Below are positions 8,811-16,447 of a stretch of 37,497 bases of DNA, piece after piece. Location of the stretch: assembly GCA_007127255.1 (NCBI GenBank), contig SKZS01000064.1:1-37497 (forward strand), in the 5' to 3' direction. Made by a program: the position numbers and the translations under genes. Under the pieces are notes generated by a model. The model worked only from the letters and a program-made list of their open reading frames with translations. It was not told the DNA's origin and did not search any database. Numbering within the stretch: the stretch's first letter is position 1; each line of letters opens with the position of its first letter. Source of the stretch: Syntrophomonadaceae bacterium. GTDB lineage: Bacteria; Bacillota; Dethiobacteria; DTU022.

Positions 8811-8819
8811 TGCTATAAT
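8811..8819 (+). promoter_or_regulatory. Extended -10 promoter candidate for mgtE
   Basis: TGCTATAAT at 8811-8819 is a perfect extended -10 element. A recognisable -35 is lacking: only the T run of the 6S terminator lies at that distance. Transcription would start near 8826 and give mgtE a leader of about 45 bases, too short for a magnesium riboswitch. Confidence 0.5.
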
Positions 8820-8871
8820 AAAACTTGTTTGGCCCAAAACTCCCCACAAAACTTACCGGGAGCTGGTAAAT

Positions 8872-10197
8872 ATGTCTGTTGAGCATATCTCTATTCAAAT
8901 CAGCAGGGAATTGAAATCGGGAACCCACCCGGGGGATCTTCTCGATCTTATCGAAGACCTTGAAATTGAAGAAAAGGTAGAATTGATGCAGAGCCTGGCT
9001 GCCGAGGATGCAGCCCTGATTTTTGAGGAAATGGAAGATTTCGAACAGGCTGAAATCCTCCGTTTATTGGGAAAAGAAAGGGCCAAGTTTATCCTTCAAA
9101 GCCTTGCTTCCGATGATGCTGCCGACTTAATAGGCGAGCTTTCAACTGAAGACGCCCAAAAAATGATGGAGCTAATCGATCAGGAAGAGCTGCCCGTAGA
9201 TTTTGAAGACCTCCTAAAGTATCCGGAAGATACTGCCGGGGGTATTATGACCACCGGGTTCATCTCCCTTCCTGCCGACATTCCGGTTGAAGAAGCAATT
9301 TCCCGCTTAAGAGAAATTGCCCCCGAAGCAGAAACTATATATTACGTATATGTTGTTGATGAAAACAATCGTTTAATTGGGGTTATATCTCTGCGTGACT
9401 TGATTGCCTCTTCTGACGGGACAATAATAAAGAATGTTATGCGTCATAATGTGATCAGTGTAAATGCTGAACTTGACCAGGAAGAAGTAGCCCGTGTAGT
9501 TTCCAAATACGATTTGCTCGCTGTGCCTGTTATAGATGATCAGTCCAGGCTTCTTGGTATTATCACCGTTGACGACGTCATCGATGTTATGGAACAGGAA
9601 GCGACGGAAGATATCTATCGCCTGGCCGGGGCCAGTGAAGTAGAAGGTATGGATTTGACAAAGGCCCCGGTAAGCAAGGTTGTCCGCCTCAGGCTGCCCT
9701 GGTTATTTATCAGCATGGCCGGAGGAATATTGTCCGGCAGCGTGATCGGTGTTTTTGAAAGCACCCTGGAAGCAATTGTCATGCTGGCGGTATTTATTCC
9801 AGTTTTAATGGACATGGGTGGCAATGTTGGCACCCAGTCTTCAACTATATTTGTTCGCGGCCTGGCCACAGGTGAAATAGACCGGGCCGAGCTTTGGCCT
9901 TACTTTTTTCGTGAAATTAGGATTGGAGCGGTTATGGGTGTTCTCTGCGGTATCCTGATATCAATAGCTGCCTTTTTCTGGCAGGGTAACGTTTACCTCG
10001 GACTGGTTGTAGGCATATCGATGTTAGCAACGATAAGTGTGGCTGCCTTGATTGGCACCCTGGTGCCCATGGTGTGCAGCATGATAAACATAGACCCTGC
10101 TATTACCGCCGGTCCATTTGTTACTACGATCAAAGATGTTACCGGTTTGCTAATATACTTCACCGTGGCATCTACCTTTCTCGATTATCTGCGCTAA
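8872..10197 (+). CDS. mgtE: Magnesium transporter MgtE
   Basis: MgtE is a homodimeric Mg2+ channel of the cytoplasmic membrane, gated by intracellular Mg2+ bound between its cytosolic domains. The 441-residue protein has the full layout: a helical N domain rich in acidic residues (1 to about 120), two CBS domains (about 121-245, with VYVVDENNRLIGVISLRDL and VPVIDDQSRLLGIITVDDV), a connecting helix, and five membrane helices. The family signature LMDMGGNVGTQSS is at about 312-324 and DPAITAGPFVTTIKD lies near the C-terminus. The ATG is preceded by GGGAG. The gene is separated from its neighbours by the 6S RNA gene and the dcw promoter region, so it is probably monocistronic. No M-box leader is present; gating of the channel itself may be the main control. 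Confidence 0.96.
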   Translation: MSVEHISIQISRELKSGTHPGDLLDLIEDLEIEEKVELMQSLAAEDAALIFEEMEDFEQAEILRLLGKERAKFILQSLASDDAADLIGELSTEDAQKMMELIDQEELPVDFEDLLKYPEDTAGGIMTTGFISLPADIPVEEAISRLREIAPEAETIYYVYVVDENNRLIGVISLRDLIASSDGTIIKNVMRHNVISVNAELDQEEVARVVSKYDLLAVPVIDDQSRLLGIITVDDVIDVMEQEATEDIYRLAGASEVEGMDLTKAPVSKVVRLRLPWLFISMAGGILSGSVIGVFESTLEAIVMLAVFIPVLMDMGGNVGTQSSTIFVRGLATGEIDRAELWPYFFREIRIGAVMGVLCGILISIAAFFWQGNVYLGLVVGISMLATISVAALIGTLVPMVCSMINIDPAITAGPFVTTIKDVTGLLIYFTVASTFLDYLR

Positions 10198-10240
10198 CCA
10201 CCGCTTGTTTCTCTCATTCTACCTTAGATTAGGTATTTAT

Positions 10241-10302
10241 CTGTCCGGCCTACATTTTTATTGCCAGGAATTACAAATCATCTTTATTTTTGCGCCGGAC
10301 AG
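10241..10302. repeat. Inverted repeat upstream of the dcw operon
   Basis: CTGTCCGGC (10241-10249) and GCCGGACAG (10294-10302) are perfect nine-base inverted copies separated by 44 A/T-rich bases. No T run follows the right arm, so it is not a simple intrinsic terminator. It could be a protein-binding pair or a long-loop RNA structure at the end of the mgtE transcript. The rest of the 10198-10428 gap shows only A/T-rich sequence. Confidence 0.45.
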
Positions 10303-10398
10303 CAAAGACAGCATTTAAAATGGAAATATATGGGGAAAAAGGTGAAAATCACACTCAATTTCCTCTTTTTTTTATATTTTTTTAAAAATATTTGCAGG

Positions 10399-10456
10399 AA
10401 TGTGGTAAAAGGGGTTGAAATATAGAGAAAAGTGGTGTAAAGTGGTGAAAAGTGGT
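10399..10456 (+). promoter_or_regulatory. MraZ-type operator: tandem AAAGTGGT repeats with an overlapping promoter candidate
   Basis: Three identical AAAGTGGT copies stand at 10429-10436, 10439-10446 and 10449-10456, exactly ten bases apart, one helical turn. Two degraded copies lie upstream (AATGTGGT at 10399-10406 and AAAGGGGT at 10408-10415). MraZ binds tandem GTGG-containing repeats in front of its own operon in other bacteria, with AAAGTG-type boxes described in Mollicutes. A candidate promoter overlaps them: TTGAAA at 10415-10420 and TAAAGT at 10438-10443 with 17-base spacing. If that is right, MraZ binding would cover the -10 and start site. The repeats are directly visible; the promoter is tentative. 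Confidence 0.75.
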
Positions 10457-10484
10457 CTCAGATGCTTCATACGGAGGCGAACAT

Positions 10485-10916
10485 ATGTTTACCGGCGAAT
10501 ATCAGCATACCTTAGATGGAAAAGGCAGGGTGATTATACCTTCAAAGCTGCGCGAAGGTTTAGGGGATCGCTTTATGGTTACCCGTGGCTTTGAAAAATG
10601 TCTCCTTGTCTATCCCAACTCAGAGTGGGTTCGCCTGGAACAAAAACTGAAACATCTGCCTTTTACAAAAAGTGATTCCCGTAAGTTTAAGCGCTTGTTT
10701 TTTTCCGGGGCCATGGAAGTGGAAGCTGATAAGCAGGGTCGTGTGCTAATTCCCCAGAACCTGCGGGAATATGCAAACATTGAAAAAGAGGTTATGTTTA
10801 TTGGCGTTTCAAATTACGTTGAATTATGGGATGAAGCGGCATGGAAAGAGTATTTTGGCGAGGCAAACAATAATTATGAAGAGATAGCGGAAGAACTGGT
10901 TGATTTTGATCTTTAA
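10485..10916 (+). CDS. mraZ: Transcriptional regulator MraZ
   Basis: MraZ is a ring-forming DNA-binding protein that regulates the division and cell wall cluster it heads. At 143 residues it has the usual length and two SpoVT/AbrB-like halves: EYQHTLDGKGRVIIPSKLRE near the N-terminus and EVEADKQGRVLIPQNLRE at about 77-94. The second ATG of the open frame (10485) is the start because GGAGG lies seven bases ahead and the protein then begins MFTGEYQH like other MraZ proteins. The extended frame from 10452 would run into the operator repeats. rsmH starts 15 bases after the stop. Confidence 0.96.
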   Translation: MFTGEYQHTLDGKGRVIIPSKLREGLGDRFMVTRGFEKCLLVYPNSEWVRLEQKLKHLPFTKSDSRKFKRLFFSGAMEVEADKQGRVLIPQNLREYANIEKEVMFIGVSNYVELWDEAAWKEYFGEANNNYEEIAEELVDFDL

Positions 10917-10931
10917 GAGTGGTGCATTAAT

Positions 10932-11891
10932 GTGGTTGAGCTGCACATTCCGGTTATGGAAAAAGAAGTTATAGGTTATCTCAACTGCCGTCCTGACGGG
11001 ATTTATGTTGATGCCACACTTGGAGACGGGGGCCATGCCGAAGCAATTTTGCGAGTTCTTTCCGCAGAAGGTCGCTTGATAGGAATAGATTGGGATGAGG
11101 CTGCCCTGGAAAGGGCGGATATGCGGTTAAAAAATTATAAAAACCGGTTTATTCCGATTCATGCTGACTATACAAACTTAGAAGAAGTTCTAAGGGAAGC
11201 GGGATATCCCCGGGCAGATGGAATCTTAATTGACCTTGGAGCTTCAACTTTACAGTTGATGGACGCAGAACGCGGTTTTTCTTTTCATCATGAAGGCGAT
11301 TTGGATATGCGTATGGATCGCCGCCGCTCTTTGACAGCTAAAGATATTATTAACCGGTATACTGCCGAACAGCTTTCCGAAATATTTTTTCGGCTTGGTG
11401 AAGAACGTTTTTCCAGGCGTATAGCTGCAAGAATAGTATCGGAGCGCGAGCAAAAAGGAGAGATTGAAAACAGCCGCAAGCTGGCAGAAATTGTTAAAGA
11501 GGCAGTTCCGGCTCGCTTCCGCCGTAAGGGAGGGCATCCGGCTCGCAGGATTTTTCAGTCATTACGCCTGGCTGTTAACCATGAATTAACCAACATTGCA
11601 GCTGTTCTGCCGCAGGCGGTTAACTGTCTTTTCCGGGGAGGCAGGCTTTCTGTAATAGCTTATCATTCCCTGGAAGATCGCCTGGTGAAGCACTTTTTAC
11701 GTGAAAAATCAGGTCACTGCAGCTGCCCACCGAACATGCCCTGTATTTGCCGGGAAAATGCGGAGCTCAAAGTGTTGACCAGCAAGGCAGTAAGACCTTC
11801 CGAAGAAGAAATAAACAGCAACCCGCGAGCGCGAAGCGCCAGGCTGCGTGCTGCTGAAAAGATAGCAACAGAAGAAAAAGAAAGAAGGTGA
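10932..11891 (+). CDS. rsmH: 16S rRNA (cytosine(1402)-N(4))-methyltransferase
   Basis: RsmH (MraW) uses S-adenosylmethionine to methylate N4 of C1402 in the 16S rRNA decoding centre. The 319-residue protein shows the SAM-binding VDATLGDGGHAEAIL (about 26-40), GIDWDEAAL, ILIDLGASTLQL and the C-terminal YHSLEDRLVKHFLRE plus RARSARLRAAEK. The start is a GTG at 10932 giving MVELHIPVM, the expected N-terminus; the ribosome site (GAGTGG) is weak. The stretch before it, AAGAGTGGTG, resembles an MraZ repeat, perhaps by chance. The stop overlaps a possible GTG of ftsL. Confidence 0.96.
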   Translation: MVELHIPVMEKEVIGYLNCRPDGIYVDATLGDGGHAEAILRVLSAEGRLIGIDWDEAALERADMRLKNYKNRFIPIHADYTNLEEVLREAGYPRADGILIDLGASTLQLMDAERGFSFHHEGDLDMRMDRRRSLTAKDIINRYTAEQLSEIFFRLGEERFSRRIAARIVSEREQKGEIENSRKLAEIVKEAVPARFRRKGGHPARRIFQSLRLAVNHELTNIAAVLPQAVNCLFRGGRLSVIAYHSLEDRLVKHFLREKSGHCSCPPNMPCICRENAELKVLTSKAVRPSEEEINSNPRARSARLRAAEKIATEEKERR

Positions 11892-11896
11892 GCAAA

Positions 11897-12262
11897 ATGC
11901 AACAGGCCAGACAATTATCGCAGCCTAACCGATTGATATCACGGCCACAACCAGGCAGGGGAGCCGAAATAAAGACACAACCTGCTGCCCGGTTAAAGAA
12001 AGGTAAGTTTATATTAATTCTAGTTACTTGTTTCTTGCTCAGCCTTGTTGTTGTAGGTCAGTACTCATCGCTGGTTATTCTTAATTACCGCCTGGGCTCT
12101 GTTCGGACCGAACTGTCAGTAGTAAGAGAAACATCCCGCGGGCTAGAACTTGAAGCGGCCCAGCTCAGTTCACTTGAGCGTATCGATCAAATCGCCCGAG
12201 AAGATCTTGGTATGGTGGAACCTGATATGAGTCAGATGAGAATAATTACTGCCGGCAGGTAG
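11897..12262 (+). CDS. ftsL: Cell division protein FtsL
   Basis: FtsL is a small bitopic divisome protein that forms a complex with FtsQ/DivIB and DivIC and helps activate FtsW-FtsI. The 121-residue product has a basic cytoplasmic N-terminus, one membrane helix (about residues 37-60) and an extracellular heptad coil (RTELSVVRETSRGLELEAAQ), ending in the typical region (IAREDLGMVEPD). It is identified by topology and its position between rsmH and ftsI; sequence conservation in this family is low. The ATG at 11897 has GGTGA five bases upstream; a GTG at 11888, overlapping the rsmH stop, is an alternative adding three residues. Confidence 0.88.
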   Translation: MQQARQLSQPNRLISRPQPGRGAEIKTQPAARLKKGKFILILVTCFLLSLVVVGQYSSLVILNYRLGSVRTELSVVRETSRGLELEAAQLSSLERIDQIAREDLGMVEPDMSQMRIITAGR

Positions 12263-12291
12263 ACAGATAGCCGACCTGGAGAGTGAATTTT

Positions 12292-14025
12292 ATGGCCGAA
12301 TTTCCTGTAACCAGGGCAATCGTAAGGAAAAGGTTAATCATAGTATTTGTATTTACTGTGCTGGCAACGCTGTTTTTAATAAGCCGATTGGCCTGGATTC
12401 AGATTGTTATGGCTGAAGAACTATACGAACAAGCCTGGAAGCAGTGGAATCATAATGTGCCGATCAGTACAGCCCGTGGTTCAATTTATGACAGCCAGGG
12501 AAAGCTGATGGCCGGAAGTGGATCCGTATATACTGTCGCCGCTATTCCGCCGCTGATCGACGATTCACAAGAAGTTTCCAGTGCATTAGCCCCGGTTTTG
12601 AACATGGATGCTGCGAGAATCAATGAACTAATATCTTTAAAGGATCGCAGTGCGGTATATATAAAACGAAAGGTTGAGTCTGAGGTGTCTGAGGCGGTGC
12701 GGGAAATGGATATACCGGGAATAATTTTTTTTAATGAAGACAAGCGCTACTATCCTGCAGGCAATATTGCCTCCCAGTTGCTTGGCTTTGTCGGCATGGA
12801 CCATGGATTGTCAGGACTGGAATCACACTATGAACATTACCTCAGTGGAAGTGAAGGGAGAATGCTTTATCCTGCAGATGGAAGAGGAAACCCGCTGCCG
12901 CACATAATAAGCCGATTTAGCTTGCCGCGGGAGGGTTATGACCTGCACCTGGCTGTAGATGAAAGCATCCAGCACATTATGGAAAAGGAATTAACGCGAG
13001 TAATGACAGATGCTGGCCCGGAACAGGCCATGGCCATAGCCGTAGACCCCCGCACCGGTGCAGTGCTGGCGGCAGTGTCAAAACCAGATTACAACCCTGA
13101 TCTTTATTATAAATACGATCCTGAAACCTGGTCCCTGGCCCCTATTGTTTCATCATTTGAGCCCGGTTCAACTTTTAAAATGGTGACCGTGGCTGCCCTG
13201 GTTGAAGAAGGGTTGTTTGAACCGGAACAAACATATTACTGTTCGGGGCATACTGTAGTTAACGGGGTTACCATAAATTGCTGGACAGCCGATCGCGGCG
13301 GGCACGGCAATATTACTTTTTTCGAGTCTGTCGGCTATTCCTGCAACCCGGCTTTTGTTGAATTGGGACAAAGACTGGGTAGAGAAAAACTATTTCAATA
13401 TATCGAAGCTTTCGGATTCGGTCAACCGACAGGCGTTGACTACCCGGGTGAAGGCAGCGGAATGATTTTTGAAACGGATACTGTCGGCCCCCTGGAACTG
13501 GCAACATCTTCTTTCGGCCAGGGCATTTCGGTCACGCCTATTCAGCAGGTAATGGCTGTAACAGCCATGATAAACGGTGGTTTTCTGTACAGGCCATACC
13601 TGGTAGAAAAAATACGAAACCAGGAGGGTGAAGTTGTCTTTGCCAGGGAACCTGAAGTTTTGCGGCAGGTTATATCGGAGGAAACATCCGGCAAACTGAT
13701 CGAAATGATGGAAAGCGTTATTCTCGATGGAACCGGGCATGCAGCTGCCATAGACGGTTATCGTGTGGCCGGGAAGACCGGAACAGCTGAAAAGATCGAC
13801 GAGGATGGTAACTATAGCGAAAGCGATTATATTTACTCCCTGGTCGGTTTCGCTCCTGTTGAAGACCCCCGCCTGGTACTCTATGTAGCCGTAGATGGTG
13901 TTACGAGGGGACCGCGACTGGGGGTTCATACCAGCGCTCCGGCATTTAAGAAAATCATGGAAGACACCTTAAATTATATGCAGGTTAGCCCTTCGGGGGT
14001 TGAATCAAATGATCAAGGAGAATGA
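12292..14025 (+). CDS. ftsI: Class B penicillin-binding protein, FtsI/SpoVD type
   Basis: This septal peptidoglycan transpeptidase cross-links new wall together with the FtsW glycosyltransferase. It has a short cytoplasmic N-terminus, one membrane anchor (about 15-40), a dimerisation/pedestal domain, and a transpeptidase domain with the three serine-enzyme motifs: STFK (Ser293, Lys296), SCN (350-352) and KTGT (from Lys495). At 577 residues it ends soon after the transpeptidase domain and has no PASTA domain, whereas SpoVD and many Firmicute division PBPs carry one or more. It is the only such PBP in the cluster. The ATG at 12292 is favoured (GGAGAG eight bases upstream) over an in-frame GTG at 12283. 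murE, usually next, is absent. Confidence 0.94.
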   Translation: MAEFPVTRAIVRKRLIIVFVFTVLATLFLISRLAWIQIVMAEELYEQAWKQWNHNVPISTARGSIYDSQGKLMAGSGSVYTVAAIPPLIDDSQEVSSALAPVLNMDAARINELISLKDRSAVYIKRKVESEVSEAVREMDIPGIIFFNEDKRYYPAGNIASQLLGFVGMDHGLSGLESHYEHYLSGSEGRMLYPADGRGNPLPHIISRFSLPREGYDLHLAVDESIQHIMEKELTRVMTDAGPEQAMAIAVDPRTGAVLAAVSKPDYNPDLYYKYDPETWSLAPIVSSFEPGSTFKMVTVAALVEEGLFEPEQTYYCSGHTVVNGVTINCWTADRGGHGNITFFESVGYSCNPAFVELGQRLGREKLFQYIEAFGFGQPTGVDYPGEGSGMIFETDTVGPLELATSSFGQGISVTPIQQVMAVTAMINGGFLYRPYLVEKIRNQEGEVVFAREPEVLRQVISEETSGKLIEMMESVILDGTGHAAAIDGYRVAGKTGTAEKIDEDGNYSESDYIYSLVGFAPVEDPRLVLYVAVDGVTRGPRLGVHTSAPAFKKIMEDTLNYMQVSPSGVESNDQGE

Positions 14026-14067
14026 AAATTTTAAGCAGGACATAAGCTTATAAAGGGAGGCAGCAGG

Positions 14068-15456
14068 GTGAAGCTAAAGGGAAGCGAAATTATTGAAGCC
14101 TGTACAGGCAAATTGCTGCAGGGTAATCCCGACCAGCAGATAGCCGGTTTTGCTATTGACTCTCGAGAAGTCAGACCGGGCGATTTTTTTATTCCCTTTG
14201 CAGGCGAGCAGACCGACGGGCACCTTTTTATCGCCCGGGCGGCATCTGCAGGCGCGGTTGGCGCATTTCATCACCTTGCGAAAAAGCCTGATCAAGAAAT
14301 ACCTCCCGATTTCCTGCTCATCGGAATTGAAGATTCGCTTACTGCACTTCAGCAGTTGGCTGCAGCATACAGGGAAAGATTTGATCTCCCGGTAATCGGA
14401 ATAACCGGAAGCAGCGGAAAGACAACGACCAAGGATTTTACAGCTGGTGTCCTTTCGGCAAAGTTCAACGTTCTTAAAACAACCGGCAACCTGAACAATG
14501 AAATCGGTTTGCCTTTGACCATATTACAGCTTGCAGAAGAACATCAGGTTGCCGTGCTCGAAATGGGTATGAGCGCAGCCGGTGAAATTAAAACCCTGTG
14601 CGAAATAGCCAAGCCGTCGATTGGTATTATTACCAACATCGGTGAGGCCCATATTGAACAGCTTGGTTCAATCGAAGCAATCGCCAGGGCTAAGGGAGAA
14701 TTACTGGATTACCTCGGCTCAGGCGGGGTAGCCGTTCTAAACGGCGATGATCCCCGCCTCCTTGAAATCAGAAAACGCTACCCGGGAAAAGCATACTATT
14801 ATGGCTTTAACCAGGGCGATATAAAAGGCTTAAAGTTGTCTCTAAGGGGAGAAAAAAGCTTTTTCCGGGTGCGTTTTCCTGATAAATCGCAAGGGTGGTT
14901 TGAATCACCCCTGCCTGGACGGGAGTCAGTCGGCAACGCCCTGGCGGCTCTTACCGTCGGATATATCCTTGGGTTGAACCTGTCAGAATTAGAAAAAGGG
15001 CTTGCAAAAAGCGAGGCCACAGCAGGGCGGCTCCAGGTTTTACATAACCATCGGGGCACCGGAATCATTGACGATACTTATAATGCTAATCCCAGTTCGG
15101 TCAGGGCTGCTTTAAAAGTGCTGGTTGAGCTGGGAGGAGCCAAAACAGTTGCTGTTTTGGGTGATATGCTCGAGCTTGGCTCGGCATCCCGGGAGGCGCA
15201 TTTATCAGTGGGCCGTTATGCATATGAATGTGCAATAGGCTGCCTGGTAACTGTTGGAGAACTGGCTCGTGCTGCTGCTGAAGAAGCAAAACCTTTAGGT
15301 TTGAAGACATATACATGTGCTGATCACGATGAAGCCCTGGATATTTTAAAGAAAATGGATCTTGATGAAGACTGGTATGTGCTGGTGAAGGGCTCGCGAG
15401 GCATGCAAATGGAAAAAATTGTTCACTTTCTGATCGGGGAGAAAGGAGCGGGATGA
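14068..15456 (+). CDS. murF: UDP-N-acetylmuramoyl-tripeptide--D-alanyl-D-alanine ligase
   Basis: MurF adds D-Ala-D-Ala to the UDP-MurNAc-tripeptide in the cytoplasm, completing the pentapeptide precursor. The 462-residue protein has the ATP loop GITGSSGKTTTKD (about 111-123), NLNNEIGLPLTIL, LEMGMSAAGEI, TNIGEAHIEQLGS, DDTYNANPSSV and VLGDMLELG, plus the C-terminal VLVKGSRGMQME. The NLNNEIG and DTYNANP motifs mark it as MurF rather than MurE. GTG is the start, with GGGAGG seven bases upstream. It lies 42 bases after ftsI, where murE would normally be found, and overlaps mraY by an ATGA. Confidence 0.97.
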   Translation: MKLKGSEIIEACTGKLLQGNPDQQIAGFAIDSREVRPGDFFIPFAGEQTDGHLFIARAASAGAVGAFHHLAKKPDQEIPPDFLLIGIEDSLTALQQLAAAYRERFDLPVIGITGSSGKTTTKDFTAGVLSAKFNVLKTTGNLNNEIGLPLTILQLAEEHQVAVLEMGMSAAGEIKTLCEIAKPSIGIITNIGEAHIEQLGSIEAIARAKGELLDYLGSGGVAVLNGDDPRLLEIRKRYPGKAYYYGFNQGDIKGLKLSLRGEKSFFRVRFPDKSQGWFESPLPGRESVGNALAALTVGYILGLNLSELEKGLAKSEATAGRLQVLHNHRGTGIIDDTYNANPSSVRAALKVLVELGGAKTVAVLGDMLELGSASREAHLSVGRYAYECAIGCLVTVGELARAAAEEAKPLGLKTYTCADHDEALDILKKMDLDEDWYVLVKGSRGMQMEKIVHFLIGEKGAG

Positions 15457-16436
15457 TAATGGTTTACCCTGCAGCAGCATTACTGGTGTCTACATTTATT
15501 GTTACTGTTATCGCCTGTTCGTTTTTCATAAAGCGCATGAAGCAGCTGCAGTTTGGCCAGCAGGTCAGGGCAGATGGACCGCTTACCCATTCGACCAAAG
15601 CAGGCACGCCGACAATGGGTGGAGCAGTGTTTATCCCAATTGCCGCCCTTGCTGCACTTATTGCTGCCGGGTTGTCACCGCTGCTTTATACGGTCCTGCT
15701 GGTTGCCTTAGGTTGCGGCCTGGTTGGATTTTTGGATGATTACCTGAAAGTGGCGCGCCATCGCTCGCTGGGTCTCAGGGCTCGATCAAAACTTGCCGCA
15801 GAGGCGGCAATTGCCATTATTCTTATCATTCTTCTCCGGCAGTTGGGCCTTTACTCAACAGAGGTTGTCCTGCCCTTTGTTAGCCTGGAAATCGATCTTG
15901 GTCTTTTTTATCCGCTATTAATATTTCTTATTATTGCCGCAGCCAGCAACAGTGTAAACCTCACTGATGGTGTTGACGGCCTGGCTGCAGGAATAGCAGT
16001 TATTGTTTTAGCAGCTTATGGTTATATTGCCTGTTTTACAGGAAAAACTGAAATTGCCCTCTTCTGTGCGGCGCTGTCGGGAGCTTGTGCCGGTTTTTTA
16101 GTATACAACCGTAATCCGGCCCGCCTGTTCATGGGTGATGTCGGATCCCTGGCCCTGGGAGGAGCTTTTGCTGCCCTGGCAGTAGTGACAAAAACCGAGC
16201 TTTTATTAATACTTATCGGCGGTGTATTTGTTATTGAAGCGCTTTCGGTTATTGCCCAGGTAATCAGTTTCAGGCTTTTTGGCCGCCGTATATTACGGAT
16301 GAGCCCACTGCATCACCATTTTGAATTGAAAGGTTGGTCAGAGTGGCGTGTTGTTATCACTTTTTGGGCTGCAGCCGTAATCTGTGCTTTTTCCGGAGTC
16401 CTGGTTTATACCCGTCAATACAACGGGCAGTTTTAG
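15453..16436 (+). CDS. mraY: Phospho-N-acetylmuramoyl-pentapeptide-transferase
   Basis: MraY transfers phospho-MurNAc-pentapeptide to undecaprenyl phosphate, making lipid I at the inner face of the membrane. The 327-residue polytopic protein contains HSTKAGTPTMGGAVFI (about 46-61), FLDDYLKV, NLTDGVDGLAAG, NRNPARLFMGDVGSLALGG and LHHHFELKGWSEWRVV; the aspartates and the HHH motif are the catalytic Mg2+ and substrate residues of this family. The start overlaps the murF stop (ATGA). AAGGAG lies four bases before the ATG at 15453 and ten before an in-frame ATG at 15459, so the exact start is uncertain by two residues. Confidence 0.97.
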   Translation: MIMVYPAAALLVSTFIVTVIACSFFIKRMKQLQFGQQVRADGPLTHSTKAGTPTMGGAVFIPIAALAALIAAGLSPLLYTVLLVALGCGLVGFLDDYLKVARHRSLGLRARSKLAAEAAIAIILIILLRQLGLYSTEVVLPFVSLEIDLGLFYPLLIFLIIAAASNSVNLTDGVDGLAAGIAVIVLAAYGYIACFTGKTEIALFCAALSGACAGFLVYNRNPARLFMGDVGSLALGGAFAALAVVTKTELLLILIGGVFVIEALSVIAQVISFRLFGRRILRMSPLHHHFELKGWSEWRVVITFWAAAVICAFSGVLVYTRQYNGQF

Positions 16437-16447
16437 GAGGCTGAAAA

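Noticed and set aside
13390..13929. 179-residue antisense open frame within ftsI
   Set aside because: It lies opposite a well-supported coding region and has no recognisable motifs; a shadow of the real gene.
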